From NCBI GenBank assembly GCA_009746045.1, contig RPFO01000800.1:56894-120893 (forward strand): a stretch of DNA of 64,000 nt, written 5' to 3'. Below are positions 31,630 to 39,671 of this stretch, in pieces. Positions within the stretch are counted from its first letter, which is position 1, and the number at the start of each line of letters is the position of its first letter. Made by a program: the position numbers and the translations under genes. The notes below the pieces were generated by a model, which was not told the origin of the DNA, did no database searches, and was given only the letters and a program-made list of their open reading frames with translations. Origin of the DNA: Mesostigma viride. Lineage: Eukaryota > Streptophyta > Mesostigmatophyceae > Mesostigmatales > Mesostigmataceae.

Positions 31630-31670
31630 ATGGATTGCACCATCTGCCGCAACAAGCGAAGCCCCCTTAC
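31630..31670 (+). pseudogene. 5' part of a small gene split by element O
   Basis: ATG at 31,630 follows GCGCAGATCACA. It gives MDCTICRNKRSPL plus two bases before the 5' LTR, with a C-x2-C motif. The 3' part is at 52,262-52,427. If element O and one copy of its target duplication are disregarded, the two pieces are in the same frame (codon ACT spans the site), giving about 67 residues. The insertion is therefore inside what was a reading frame. Function unknown. Confidence 0.6.
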
Positions 31671-32369
31671 AGTTAACGCCAAGCGCATTGGCGTGATCCT
31701 GATTCGGCATATCTCTGCGATTCCAGCGGCACCGGAACGAGTTCATTCCGACAAGTATCAAGAAAGTTATGGCGTTCCGACTTCCCGGTCGCGCGCGAGC
31801 GCGAGCCGGCTGTTCTTCTAAGTCGGACGTGAATATTTGCCGACGACATATGGGGTCGACAGTAATTCCTGGGCTGACAGGAATTAGGTGCTGTACCTAC
31901 GACGGTATTGGATTAATACGTCGTACGCAGGAAATAGGAACCTTAACCTGTGGTCTGTTGGTACCGCAGGCTTAGTCCTGGACTTCTAGGTGCAGATGCA
32001 ATAATCACTGTGGTGACTGTACTCTGTGGTCACTGTGCCTGTATGGCAGACCTACTGTATAGGAACTGGGCGCTGTACAGGTAGTGAATACTGTACCGGG
32101 AGTGTTATTACTGAGCAGGCCTCCTAGGCTGCTCAGGACTAGCAAGCACAGTGCACAAGTATATAAACAATAGGCCAGTGCCAAATGGGCATCTCTTGCG
32201 AGCCCGCCTCACGTGTTGTGCCTTGACTTGGCAAGCTCGTGTACAAGCCTCAAGTGTGTGAGCGCTGTAACATTATCCGATTTTAACAAAGCTCCGTTTC
32301 CAACCATATTCACACATTGCTGCATTGCAACCATATCCTTCACATTGCGTGTGATAAGAACGTTTAACT
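31671..32369 (+). repeat. 5' LTR of element O
   Basis: 699 bp. It starts AGTTAACGCCAAGCGCATTG, forming a hairpin ACGCCAA / TTGGCGT with a 5-base loop. A TATATAAA at 32,160 is a good TATA box, so transcription would start about 30 bases downstream. The sequence after the LTR is CAAATTACAACC, not a standard tRNA-3'-end primer site. Confidence 0.95.
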
Positions 32370-32462
32370 CAAATTACAACCAGTCTCAGCGGAACGGCCA
32401 GGAGGGTCGTTGCCGGTTGCGGTGTGCAGCGTTGACGACTCGAGGAGCTCGTCTGGTGGTGA

Positions 32463-33383
32463 ATGGTGCAGGAGGAACAACGGCAGCAGGATTTCCGGTT
32501 TCGGCAGTCTGCTGGGGGTTCGATTTCTCCTGAATTACGTCGTGTCGTTCGGGATCTATCTTTATTGCTTGCAGATCGTCCGCCTGTTAATCGCAGCTTC
32601 GTGCAATTCGTCGACGACCAGGTCGAAGATTGGGAGCGAATTCTGCGACACGTACAAACCATCGTCATTCCGGAGCGCCGGAGCATCGACGACCTTGAGC
32701 AGGAGCTTCACGGGTTGGTCGGCATCCAGACGGTGATTACTGCGGTAGCAGAGCGAGTGCGGACGGAGTTGGCGGCAAGGCGAGGCGAGGTTGCGGAAGC
32801 AGCTGGCGCAGGGCGACACGAGTTTGTACCGACAGTAGCGGGCGCGGGAGTACCACGTGCTTTCGCAGGCGGCATCGGCGACGAGGGTGTTGCAGCGGGG
32901 CCAGTTAGGCGTGAACGACGCGGAGCGGAGCACTACAGGCGGCTTGCAGAGGTCGGGGCGACAGCGGAAGCCATCACCGGAGGACAGCGCGCGACAAGAG
33001 TCGGCAGGTTTCCGGAGAGAGTAAGAGTTCCTTTTCAGGAACTGCCCCCGCCCCTTCGCGTTCGTGTGACGCGTTGGGAAGAGTTTGCACCTCTTGGGTA
33101 CGATAGTGACCTTGAGGAGGGAGCAGGGGGTGTCGCTGGGCTAGGCGACGAGACACTTGGCGACCACGAGGTGCCAAGATACAATCCGCGGGGTGCCAAC
33201 GACGGGCTGTCACCTGTCTACTTTACCAACGGTGACGATTCAGTCATCGCGGGCCGACAGCGGGTCGACGACGGCGCAGCAGGTAGCAGGGTACCAGAGC
33301 TGATTGTGGTGAGCGACAGCGACGACGACAGCGACAAGGAGAACCAGGACGCGCCTGGGGCCAGCCGTGGTGGTCTTGCCTGA
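32463..33383 (+). CDS. ORF1 of element O
   Basis: 306 residues from ATG 32,463, intact. The N-terminal third is helical and charged (RRVVRDLSLLLADRPPVN, HVQTIVIPERRSIDDLEQEL). The middle is Ala/Gly/Arg-rich. The C-terminus ends with ELIVVSDSDDDSDKENQ, which looks like a SUMO-interacting motif (I-V-V followed by acidic residues) and a KEN box; both are inference from short motifs. No zinc knuckle or protease signature. It sits between the LTR and gag and is separated from gag by about 100 bases in another frame. Counterparts occupy the same place in elements 2 and C. Confidence 0.7.
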   Translation: MVQEEQRQQDFRFRQSAGGSISPELRRVVRDLSLLLADRPPVNRSFVQFVDDQVEDWERILRHVQTIVIPERRSIDDLEQELHGLVGIQTVITAVAERVRTELAARRGEVAEAAGAGRHEFVPTVAGAGVPRAFAGGIGDEGVAAGPVRRERRGAEHYRRLAEVGATAEAITGGQRATRVGRFPERVRVPFQELPPPLRVRVTRWEEFAPLGYDSDLEEGAGGVAGLGDETLGDHEVPRYNPRGANDGLSPVYFTNGDDSVIAGRQRVDDGAAGSRVPELIVVSDSDDDSDKENQDAPGASRGGLA

Positions 33384-33485
33384 GTGGTAACACTTGGCAC
33401 TTTCCTTTCTTGTTCAATAGCTTATATTGCTTTAATTGCTGCTTGGCCACTTGGCTGGCTGTAGCAGATCTGAACAGAGGCCATC

Positions 33486-34673
33486 ATGGAGGATGGAGCT
33501 GTCAACCAACAAGCGGGCTTTCTGGGCTACGCGCGGCGCGGCGCTGGGCTGGATGGACGAGATGGACGCGATGGACGCGGTGGACGCGATGGACGCGGGG
33601 ACGGCCAGGCGCTGGGAGACCAGGCTGAGGTGCCAGATAATCAGAGCCAAGGATCGCAGGGCGGGCAGCACGCGCCAGCCGCAGATCAAGCGGCGCCTAA
33701 GCGACCAACCGTTGCTGAGGGGTACGCGGTGCTAGGCCAGTTTCAGTCCATCAAGGACAATTGGCAGCCCCGGGATGCTGAGAGGATGTTAGAGGACATG
33801 AACTTGTACACGGAGATATACAACGGTGACAAGCTTCGCATCCTGGCGTCTAGTGCCTACATACGGCAGTCGGCGAGGCGGCTGTTCAAGTTTGTTCGGG
33901 AGCGACATGCGGCGGGGGACACCTGGACGGCGTTTATGACGCGACTCAGGTCGTTCCTGAGTGACAAGAGGACCATAGATGGGTCCCACCTGAAGCAAGA
34001 ATACCTGGACTACAAGCCCATCAAGGGGCAGCTAGTGGTCCACACCTTTGAAGACTTCGTCAAGCTGAGGGAGGACGCCATGGCCAAGGGCTTCTTCGTC
34101 GCAGATCGGATGGCCATGGGCGACTTTCTCAAGTCGCTGCAGCTGGATCCGGTCACCATGGATAATGTGACCATCCACATGCGACAGGTCCATGGCTGGG
34201 CAGCCATGACGGACCAGTTGTATGAGTGTTTCAGCGGCAAGTACGTGGGTGGTAAGCGCCCTCGTCAGGGTGATGAGGAGGCCGCTGAACCCACGGTTAA
34301 GTCCATGAGGGGATCGGGCCACGGGGGCCCAGCGCCCTCGAGAGGGCCTGAGACCTCTTCAAGGGGTCGAGGAAGGTCCAGGAGGGGGCGTGACAGAAGG
34401 GCTGGACGGGGGACCCCGCCGAAGTCGGGACATCCACAGTCCCAGTTTGACTTCAAGAGGGTGGGTGGTCCTCCCAAGGCTGGGCCCAGCAGTGGGACCT
34501 CACGGGACATCAGTCAGGTGGAATGTTATTTCTGCCAGGGGAAGGGTCACTTCAGGAATGAGTGTCCCTCGTACCTGAGGCAGGAAGGTCAGAGCAAGCC
34601 AGCTCAGGGTGGCAGCAAGGACAAGGCTGGTCCATCCCAGGACAAGGGCAAGGGCAAGGCTGCTGATCATTGA
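33486..34673 (+). CDS. gag of element O with CCHC knuckle, ends in UGA before pol
   Basis: 395 residues. A Gly/Arg/Asp repeat (GRDGRDGRGGRDGRGD) near the N-terminus is followed by capsid-like helices (about residues 90-260: FKFVRERHAAGDTWTAFMTR and HTFEDFVKLREDAMAKGFF). Next come a basic Arg/Gly region and the zinc knuckle CYFCQGKGHFRNEC, then a Lys-rich tail. The stop is CAU-UGA. Element 1 inserted within this stop codon, and because its LTR begins with A the UGA is retained. In the uninterrupted element the codon after UGA is CUU and pol follows in the same frame. Confidence 0.85.
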   Translation: MEDGAVNQQAGFLGYARRGAGLDGRDGRDGRGGRDGRGDGQALGDQAEVPDNQSQGSQGGQHAPAADQAAPKRPTVAEGYAVLGQFQSIKDNWQPRDAERMLEDMNLYTEIYNGDKLRILASSAYIRQSARRLFKFVRERHAAGDTWTAFMTRLRSFLSDKRTIDGSHLKQEYLDYKPIKGQLVVHTFEDFVKLREDAMAKGFFVADRMAMGDFLKSLQLDPVTMDNVTIHMRQVHGWAAMTDQLYECFSGKYVGGKRPRQGDEEAAEPTVKSMRGSGHGGPAPSRGPETSSRGRGRSRRGRDRRAGRGTPPKSGHPQSQFDFKRVGGPPKAGPSSGTSRDISQVECYFCQGKGHFRNECPSYLRQEGQSKPAQGGSKDKAGPSQDKGKGKAADH

Positions 34674-35288
34674 GTTAACGTAAAGGATTTACGTTAGATG
34701 GATAGAGATTGTTACGCTCTTTCCAACGGCACCTTGAACGCCTCATTTGGTTAAGGATCGTAAAAGTTATGACGTTTCCTAGGCTGTGCCGACAGTACCC
34801 GGCGCGCCACTGTGGGCGCGTACGGACACAGGATGTACAAGTGTCACTTTGATAGTCCGCAGGACGTTGACAGGACTTGTACAGGACTTGATGGTCAATT
34901 GATAGGTAGGCGCACTGTAGCGCGCCAGGACCTATGAGACAATTGATGCTGACTAGTGTACGGATAGGTCCACAGGACTAGCCGTATGGACAATTGATAG
35001 ATCTGCGCGCCAAAGGCGTGCCAGAGTCTGTGTAATCAATTGATTGACAGTTCAGCTGTGACAGTGCAGCTGAATACTTGGACGCGTCCCTAGTAAGCTA
35101 TATGAGTGACTTGGTCACACGGGACGCTAGTTCTTGCGTGCACGTTCTCTTGGCACTGCGACCCTGTCGTCTGTGCTGCGTGCAGTCTTGGAAGTGACGT
35201 GACTTACGTCTGTGTTTCCTGATTGTTAATAAAGGCAACTTCCTGCAAGAACCATGGCGGAATTCGTGGCATTCTTACCCTCACAACT
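34673..35288 (+). repeat. 5' LTR of element 1
   Basis: It starts AGTTAACGTAAAGGATTTAC with a 9-bp stem TAACGTAAA / TTTACGTTA and a 3-base loop. Four CAATTGAT-type motifs lie in the middle and may be U3 protein sites. AATAAA is at 35,228. An ATG in a strong context (ACCATGG, 35,254) lies inside the LTR and opens ORF1 in this family. Confidence 0.95.
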
Positions 35289-35620
35289 CGTATTACACGC
35301 TCTGTCAAAAAGATGCCAAATTCGGAAGAATTTCGGATTCCGGACGATGAGGAAATAGCCGCTCCGCCGGCTGGTTCTTCGTCAAGACCGACGGTGCCGT
35401 CGTGGCAGCAATTGCTCGACGAAGTAACGGTCTCGCTCGACGAGCTTCATCGTCAGCAGCGTGCAGCTCACGCATTGCTCGGGGATAACCCCGAGGACCC
35501 CGATTTGCCAGCACTGGTGCCTAATCCGCAACCTGTTGGACCAGATTCGAAACATTTTATCGACATTTACGGTCCAGGTGCGGGGAGAAGGACCGGGGAC
35601 CGAAGTCACGACTGCCATTG
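35254..35620 (+). pseudogene. Truncated ORF1 of element 1
   Basis: From the LTR-internal ATG the frame is lost because a 7-base ACAACTC copy present in element 2 at the LTR boundary is missing here. The body (from MPNSEEFRIPDDEEIAAPPA) is still recognisable until the deletion junction at about 35,619. Confidence 0.7.
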
Positions 35621-35693
35621 AAGTGGGTCAAAGGTCCTCTCTTGGACTCAGGAACCTAGCCTGCATGGCAAACGTGGTAGCTGGAGTCCTGGG

Positions 35694-38099
35694 GTGGTTA
35701 CCCAGGTTGATGAAGCTAGCCACGCATGCTTGGTCAGCATGGAGGACGAACCAAAGCATGTACACCGGCTGAGTTGGTCATATGTCAAGCCTAACCTGAT
35801 GAATGAGGGCAGTCAGGCACAAGGCTCACAGGATCTGCAGGATTTTCAGGTCCCAGGTGACATCACTGACGCAACGACCACATCTGTTGCAGGGGAATCT
35901 GTCAGCCCTGGCCAGGTTGCAGAGGTACTTGTTGAACAGGCTGCAAGGTCAACAGCTGGGGAGTCAACTGTCAAGCGCAAGGCACTAACCAAGCCCAGGG
36001 GGACAAGTTTGGCTGGATTGATTGGGGCTCTACAAAGGGCCAAGAAGCAGCCCAAGGTAGCCAAGCTCAGGTGGCATGGCAATCTGGGGCTGGACACTGC
36101 CTTAGAGGTAGACACTAATTCTCAGGTCTCCATTATTGGGACCAGGGCTGCAGCAGGGTACAGCATGTCTGAACCCAGCTATCAGTTTGTGTCTGACTTC
36201 AGTGGCGGGGTACACGTGAAGGTACTGGGTGAGGTATTCATTCCTATCCTTGGACAGGACACTGCTTTTTGTGTCTTGGAGGGCTATCAAGGACCTGCTC
36301 TTCTGGGGCAGAATTTCCTATGCCAGGATGGGGTAGTGATCACGTCCTCTCTCCTGACTAAGGAAGGGGCTGGTCAGGTCCCACTGATTAATTTCAGGAC
36401 CACTCACCTATCACGTGCAGTAACCAGGACGGTTAAGCGTGTGCAAGTGTGCCAGGGGCAGGAGCCCTTGGTTGATGACCTCATACTGCCAGCTGCTAGT
36501 CATCCAAGCAGTTTGGGCATTGGTCCTCACTCACTTGCTGGACACAGCCCTATCAACTACCAAGGCCTGGTGAAGCTCATGTCCTCTCCCATTATGTGTC
36601 CCCAGGTAACACTGGGTCTGATTAAATCTGGGGAGGACTGGATCTCCAAGAAATGCGTGGAACCTGTCAATGACCTGCCTCCTGCACGACGTCTACTCAA
36701 GCTCAAGTTTGTCATCAAGATGAAGGAGGTGGACGGGGTCAAGGTACCACATGTCAGGCCAGTGCTGAATGAGTTCAAGGGTACTGGTGAGTGCACTGCT
36801 GAGGAGTTGTATACCCCTGGCATGCTGCATGATACTTGGAGGCTGCTGCTGTGTGTCTTTCTAGGCCTTCTCAACAAGGGCTTGGACTATGGCTCAGTGG
36901 TGATAGACTTCAAGAGGGCATTTCTGGAGGGTGATGCAGATGTGGCACAGGAAAAGTGGGAGGGCAAGACGCCTTTCTATGTTAGGGTGCCTGCTGTATG
37001 GAAAAGGGACATCCACACGAAGTTCCTTAAAATCCTCAAGGGCCTGGAGGGCCTGAGGTCAAGTCCAATAATCTGGAGGGAGACTCTCAACCGTTTCCTG
37101 AAGGAGCATTGCAACTTGAAGGTCTCTCCTGTAGACCCCTGTCTGTTTCTGGGGCAATGGGAAGGCCTGCCAGTGTATGCTTCGCTGCACGGGGATGACC
37201 TACATCTGATAGCTCCCACGTCGTGGCTTAAGGAGCTGATCACCATCATTAAGTCCAAGTTTCCTCTGGGTAGGGAGCAATGGCAGGTGGAGAATGAGCC
37301 TCTGCTGTTTGTGGGCATGGAGGCCACACTGGTGAAGAAGGGAGGGGAGTGGCGTATGCTGCTGGTGGGGGGCAATGACTATCAAGAGACCCTCATTAGC
37401 AAGCTTCCTCCAACCATCACACAGGCACTGTGTCCCATGGTGAGGGGCATGGTTGCTTGGGTGGCAGGCATTTCCAGGCCAGACCTTATGGTCATAGCCA
37501 GGTTGCCTGATGACATGCTGGTGGAGCTAGGGTCTGCCAAGGTGGCTGATCAGGTCAGGGCTTCATCTGGCATTCTGTTGTCTGCAGTGGATTTATCACA
37601 ACCCATTTGCATGGAGCTGTATGTGGATAGCTCAATGGACAGCAGGCAGGTCTCCAAGGTCAGGGGCAGGGCTGCAGGGCTCTTTGTGCTCAGACAGGAA
37701 GGCCTGGGGAGTTTGGTGAGCTGGTTTAGTCGCCTGCACAAACGGGTGGCTGTCAGCAGTGATGTGGCAGAATGCAGGGCTATTTGTGAAGGCATTCACA
37801 CAAGCCTTTATCTGAAGGAGTTGCTTCATCAGATGACTTCTAACACTCCTTGGCCACTTCAGGTTACCACTCTTCTAAAAACAGACTCCATGGGGATGGT
37901 GCAGTTTGTGCACAGGCAGATGGCCAGAAGTAGGGACTTGGATTATCTCCTTCTTAAGGAGTTGTCCTCCTTGGCCAATATTGAGCATATCCCTGGGGTT
38001 GACAATCCTGCTGATGCTTTGACCAAGCTAGTGCAGAAGGCAGCAGTGCAATACAAGGTTCTTCAGTCTCTGATGGACCCATCTCAGCAAGCTGTCTAA
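35694..38099 (+). CDS. Truncated pol of element 1: DTN domain, RT, RNase H
   Basis: About 800 residues are open. The frame enters just after the deletion joint, within the integrase tail (SWSPGVVTQVDEAS). It then has the retropepsin-like domain (EVDTNSQVSIIG and ALLGQNFL), the RT (VVIDFKRAFLEGD, LEGLRSSPIIWRE, YASLHGDDLHLIAP) and RNase H (LYVDSSMD, SSDVAECRA, LKTDSMGM, NPADALTKL). It lacks its own start codon and gag, so it could move only with help from a complete copy such as element 2. It differs from element 2 pol at very few residues. Confidence 0.9.
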   Translation: MVTQVDEASHACLVSMEDEPKHVHRLSWSYVKPNLMNEGSQAQGSQDLQDFQVPGDITDATTTSVAGESVSPGQVAEVLVEQAARSTAGESTVKRKALTKPRGTSLAGLIGALQRAKKQPKVAKLRWHGNLGLDTALEVDTNSQVSIIGTRAAAGYSMSEPSYQFVSDFSGGVHVKVLGEVFIPILGQDTAFCVLEGYQGPALLGQNFLCQDGVVITSSLLTKEGAGQVPLINFRTTHLSRAVTRTVKRVQVCQGQEPLVDDLILPAASHPSSLGIGPHSLAGHSPINYQGLVKLMSSPIMCPQVTLGLIKSGEDWISKKCVEPVNDLPPARRLLKLKFVIKMKEVDGVKVPHVRPVLNEFKGTGECTAEELYTPGMLHDTWRLLLCVFLGLLNKGLDYGSVVIDFKRAFLEGDADVAQEKWEGKTPFYVRVPAVWKRDIHTKFLKILKGLEGLRSSPIIWRETLNRFLKEHCNLKVSPVDPCLFLGQWEGLPVYASLHGDDLHLIAPTSWLKELITIIKSKFPLGREQWQVENEPLLFVGMEATLVKKGGEWRMLLVGGNDYQETLISKLPPTITQALCPMVRGMVAWVAGISRPDLMVIARLPDDMLVELGSAKVADQVRASSGILLSAVDLSQPICMELYVDSSMDSRQVSKVRGRAAGLFVLRQEGLGSLVSWFSRLHKRVAVSSDVAECRAICEGIHTSLYLKELLHQMTSNTPWPLQVTTLLKTDSMGMVQFVHRQMARSRDLDYLLLKELSSLANIEHIPGVDNPADALTKLVQKAAVQYKVLQSLMDPSQQAV

Positions 38100-38378
38100 G
38101 CTGGTGCATGGTTATAGGGCATTGGAGAGCAGATTGTGTGGTAGTGTCAGCATTGTGACTGGCATAATACCTGTATTTTAGTCTGTACTAAGGCTCATGG
38201 ACCATGGTACACTCACTCTGATTTTAATCAGGATACAGCCAGGTTTTGGCTGGGGTTCATGCTGTTGACTACACAAGGTTGACAGGTCCATTACAGACCA
38301 TGTATTCTATTTTAAAAGAAATGTATATTTGTACATACCTCTCACAATGGTCTGGGAACCTTTATTCTGGGGTTTATA

Positions 38379-38561
38379 GGGCGGGGTTCGATTCCCTGGT
38401 ATTATGTTTCTACAAGCTGGCCTGTTCAGGTGTTTGCCTGTTCAGACTTCCCTAGTTCCCCAGGGCAGGATTTAATTGTTGCCTATGTGTTTCATTTTGT
38501 CATTTGTTTGCTGTGGCAGTTTACCATCTGGCAAGTAGACGGGCGCCGTAAGACGGGCGCC
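38379..38561 (+). other. T-arm-like motif and paired GGGCGCC boxes, element 1
   Basis: GGGCGGGGTTCGATTCCCTGG at 38,379-38,399 contains a perfect Pol III B-box (GGTTCGATTCC). At 38,538-38,561 GACGGGCGCC occurs twice, 14 bases apart. Both lie in the ~950-bp non-coding stretch between pol and the 3' LTR and recur in the other families. Confidence 0.65.
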
Positions 38562-39048
38562 AATAGACCCCTGTTGAGAGAATGACAGGCAAACTATTGT
38601 AATACGCCTTACTTTGTCAAGTGGTATTTTAATTGTCATGGATTTATTGTACTTATATTGAATATGTACTGGGTTTTATGGGATTAGTATCTGGGATTAA
38701 TGTAACTCACCGCCAGAAGGTCATTGTACTGGAGGCTCTACCGAGGTGATGGGATTAATTCCTGGAGAAGACCTCATAGAATTAACCTGTATGTATTTAA
38801 TTTTGTGTGCTTCTAATATCTGGTGGTACTCTGTAATGCCACTTCCATAGGTTTTCTCCATTTCTCATGAAATGGTTTTCCCTGTGGCAGATCTGTTTCT
38901 TTTCCAGTTCCTTAAAAGAAAGGGCTGGGGGAATGGCATTGGCCATTAAAGACATCTGTTCAAGCTTCAAGCTGGAGTGAAGGACATTTCAAGCTACTTC
39001 AAGGGTCCCTGGCAGGGGATGTGACCCCTAAAGAAAAGAAGGGATTGG

Positions 39049-39665
39049 AGTTAACGTAAAGGATTTACGTTAGATGGATAGAGATTGTTACGCTCTTTCC
39101 AACGGCACCTTGAACGCCTCATTTGGTTAAGGAACGTAAAAGTTATGACGTTTCCTAGGCTGTGCCGACAGTACCCGGCGCGCCACTGTGGGCGCGTACG
39201 GACACAGGATGTACAAGTGTCACTTTGATAGTCCGCAGGACGTTGACAGGACTTGTACAGGACTTGATGGTCAATTGATAGGTAGGCGCACTGTAGCGCG
39301 CCAGGACCTATGAGACAATTGATGCTGACTAGTGTACGGATAGGTCCACAGGACTAGCCGTATGGACAATTGATAGATCTGCGCGCCAAAGGCGTGCCAG
39401 AGTCTGTGTAATCAATTGATTGACAGTTCAGCTGTGACAGTGCAGCTGAATACTTGGACGCGTCCCTAGTAAGCTATATGAGTGACTTGGTCACACCGGG
39501 ACGCTAGTTCTTGCGTGCACGTTCTCTTGGCACTGCGACCCTGTCGTCTGTGCTGCGTGCAGTCTTGGAAGTGACGTGACTTACGTCTGTGTTTCCTGAT
39601 TGTTAATAAAGGCAACTTCCTGCAAGAACCATGGCGGAATTCGTGGCATTCTTACCCTCACAACT
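39049..39665 (+). repeat. 3' LTR of element 1
   Basis: 617 bp, preceded by the purine-rich AAAGAAAAGAAGGGATTGG (39,030-39,048). Confidence 0.95.
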
Positions 39666-39671
39666 CATTGA

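Larger units (their letters stand above)
34673..39665 (+). mobile_element. LTR retrotransposon, element 1 (nested, internally deleted)
   Basis: LTRs at 34,673-35,288 (616 bp) and 39,049-39,665 (617 bp), target duplication CATTG (34,668-34,672 and 39,666-39,670). It is the same family as element 2 (pol proteins nearly identical). A deletion of about 2.8 kb joins ORF1 to the end of the integrase at about 35,619, removing gag and most of the integrase. I saw two differences between its LTRs (one substitution, one indel). It lies inside element O and is therefore younger. Confidence 0.95.

Noticed and set aside
10505-31670. Island as an integrated giant virus
   Set aside because: Packed co-oriented genes, MYND and F-box-like proteins fit, but no capsid, DNA polymerase, packaging ATPase or other viral hallmark is present and one gene has a normal spliceosomal intron.
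32463-33383. ORF1 of element O as an envelope gene
   Set aside because: No signal peptide, transmembrane segment or glycoprotein-like Cys pattern, and it lies 5' of gag instead of 3' of pol.
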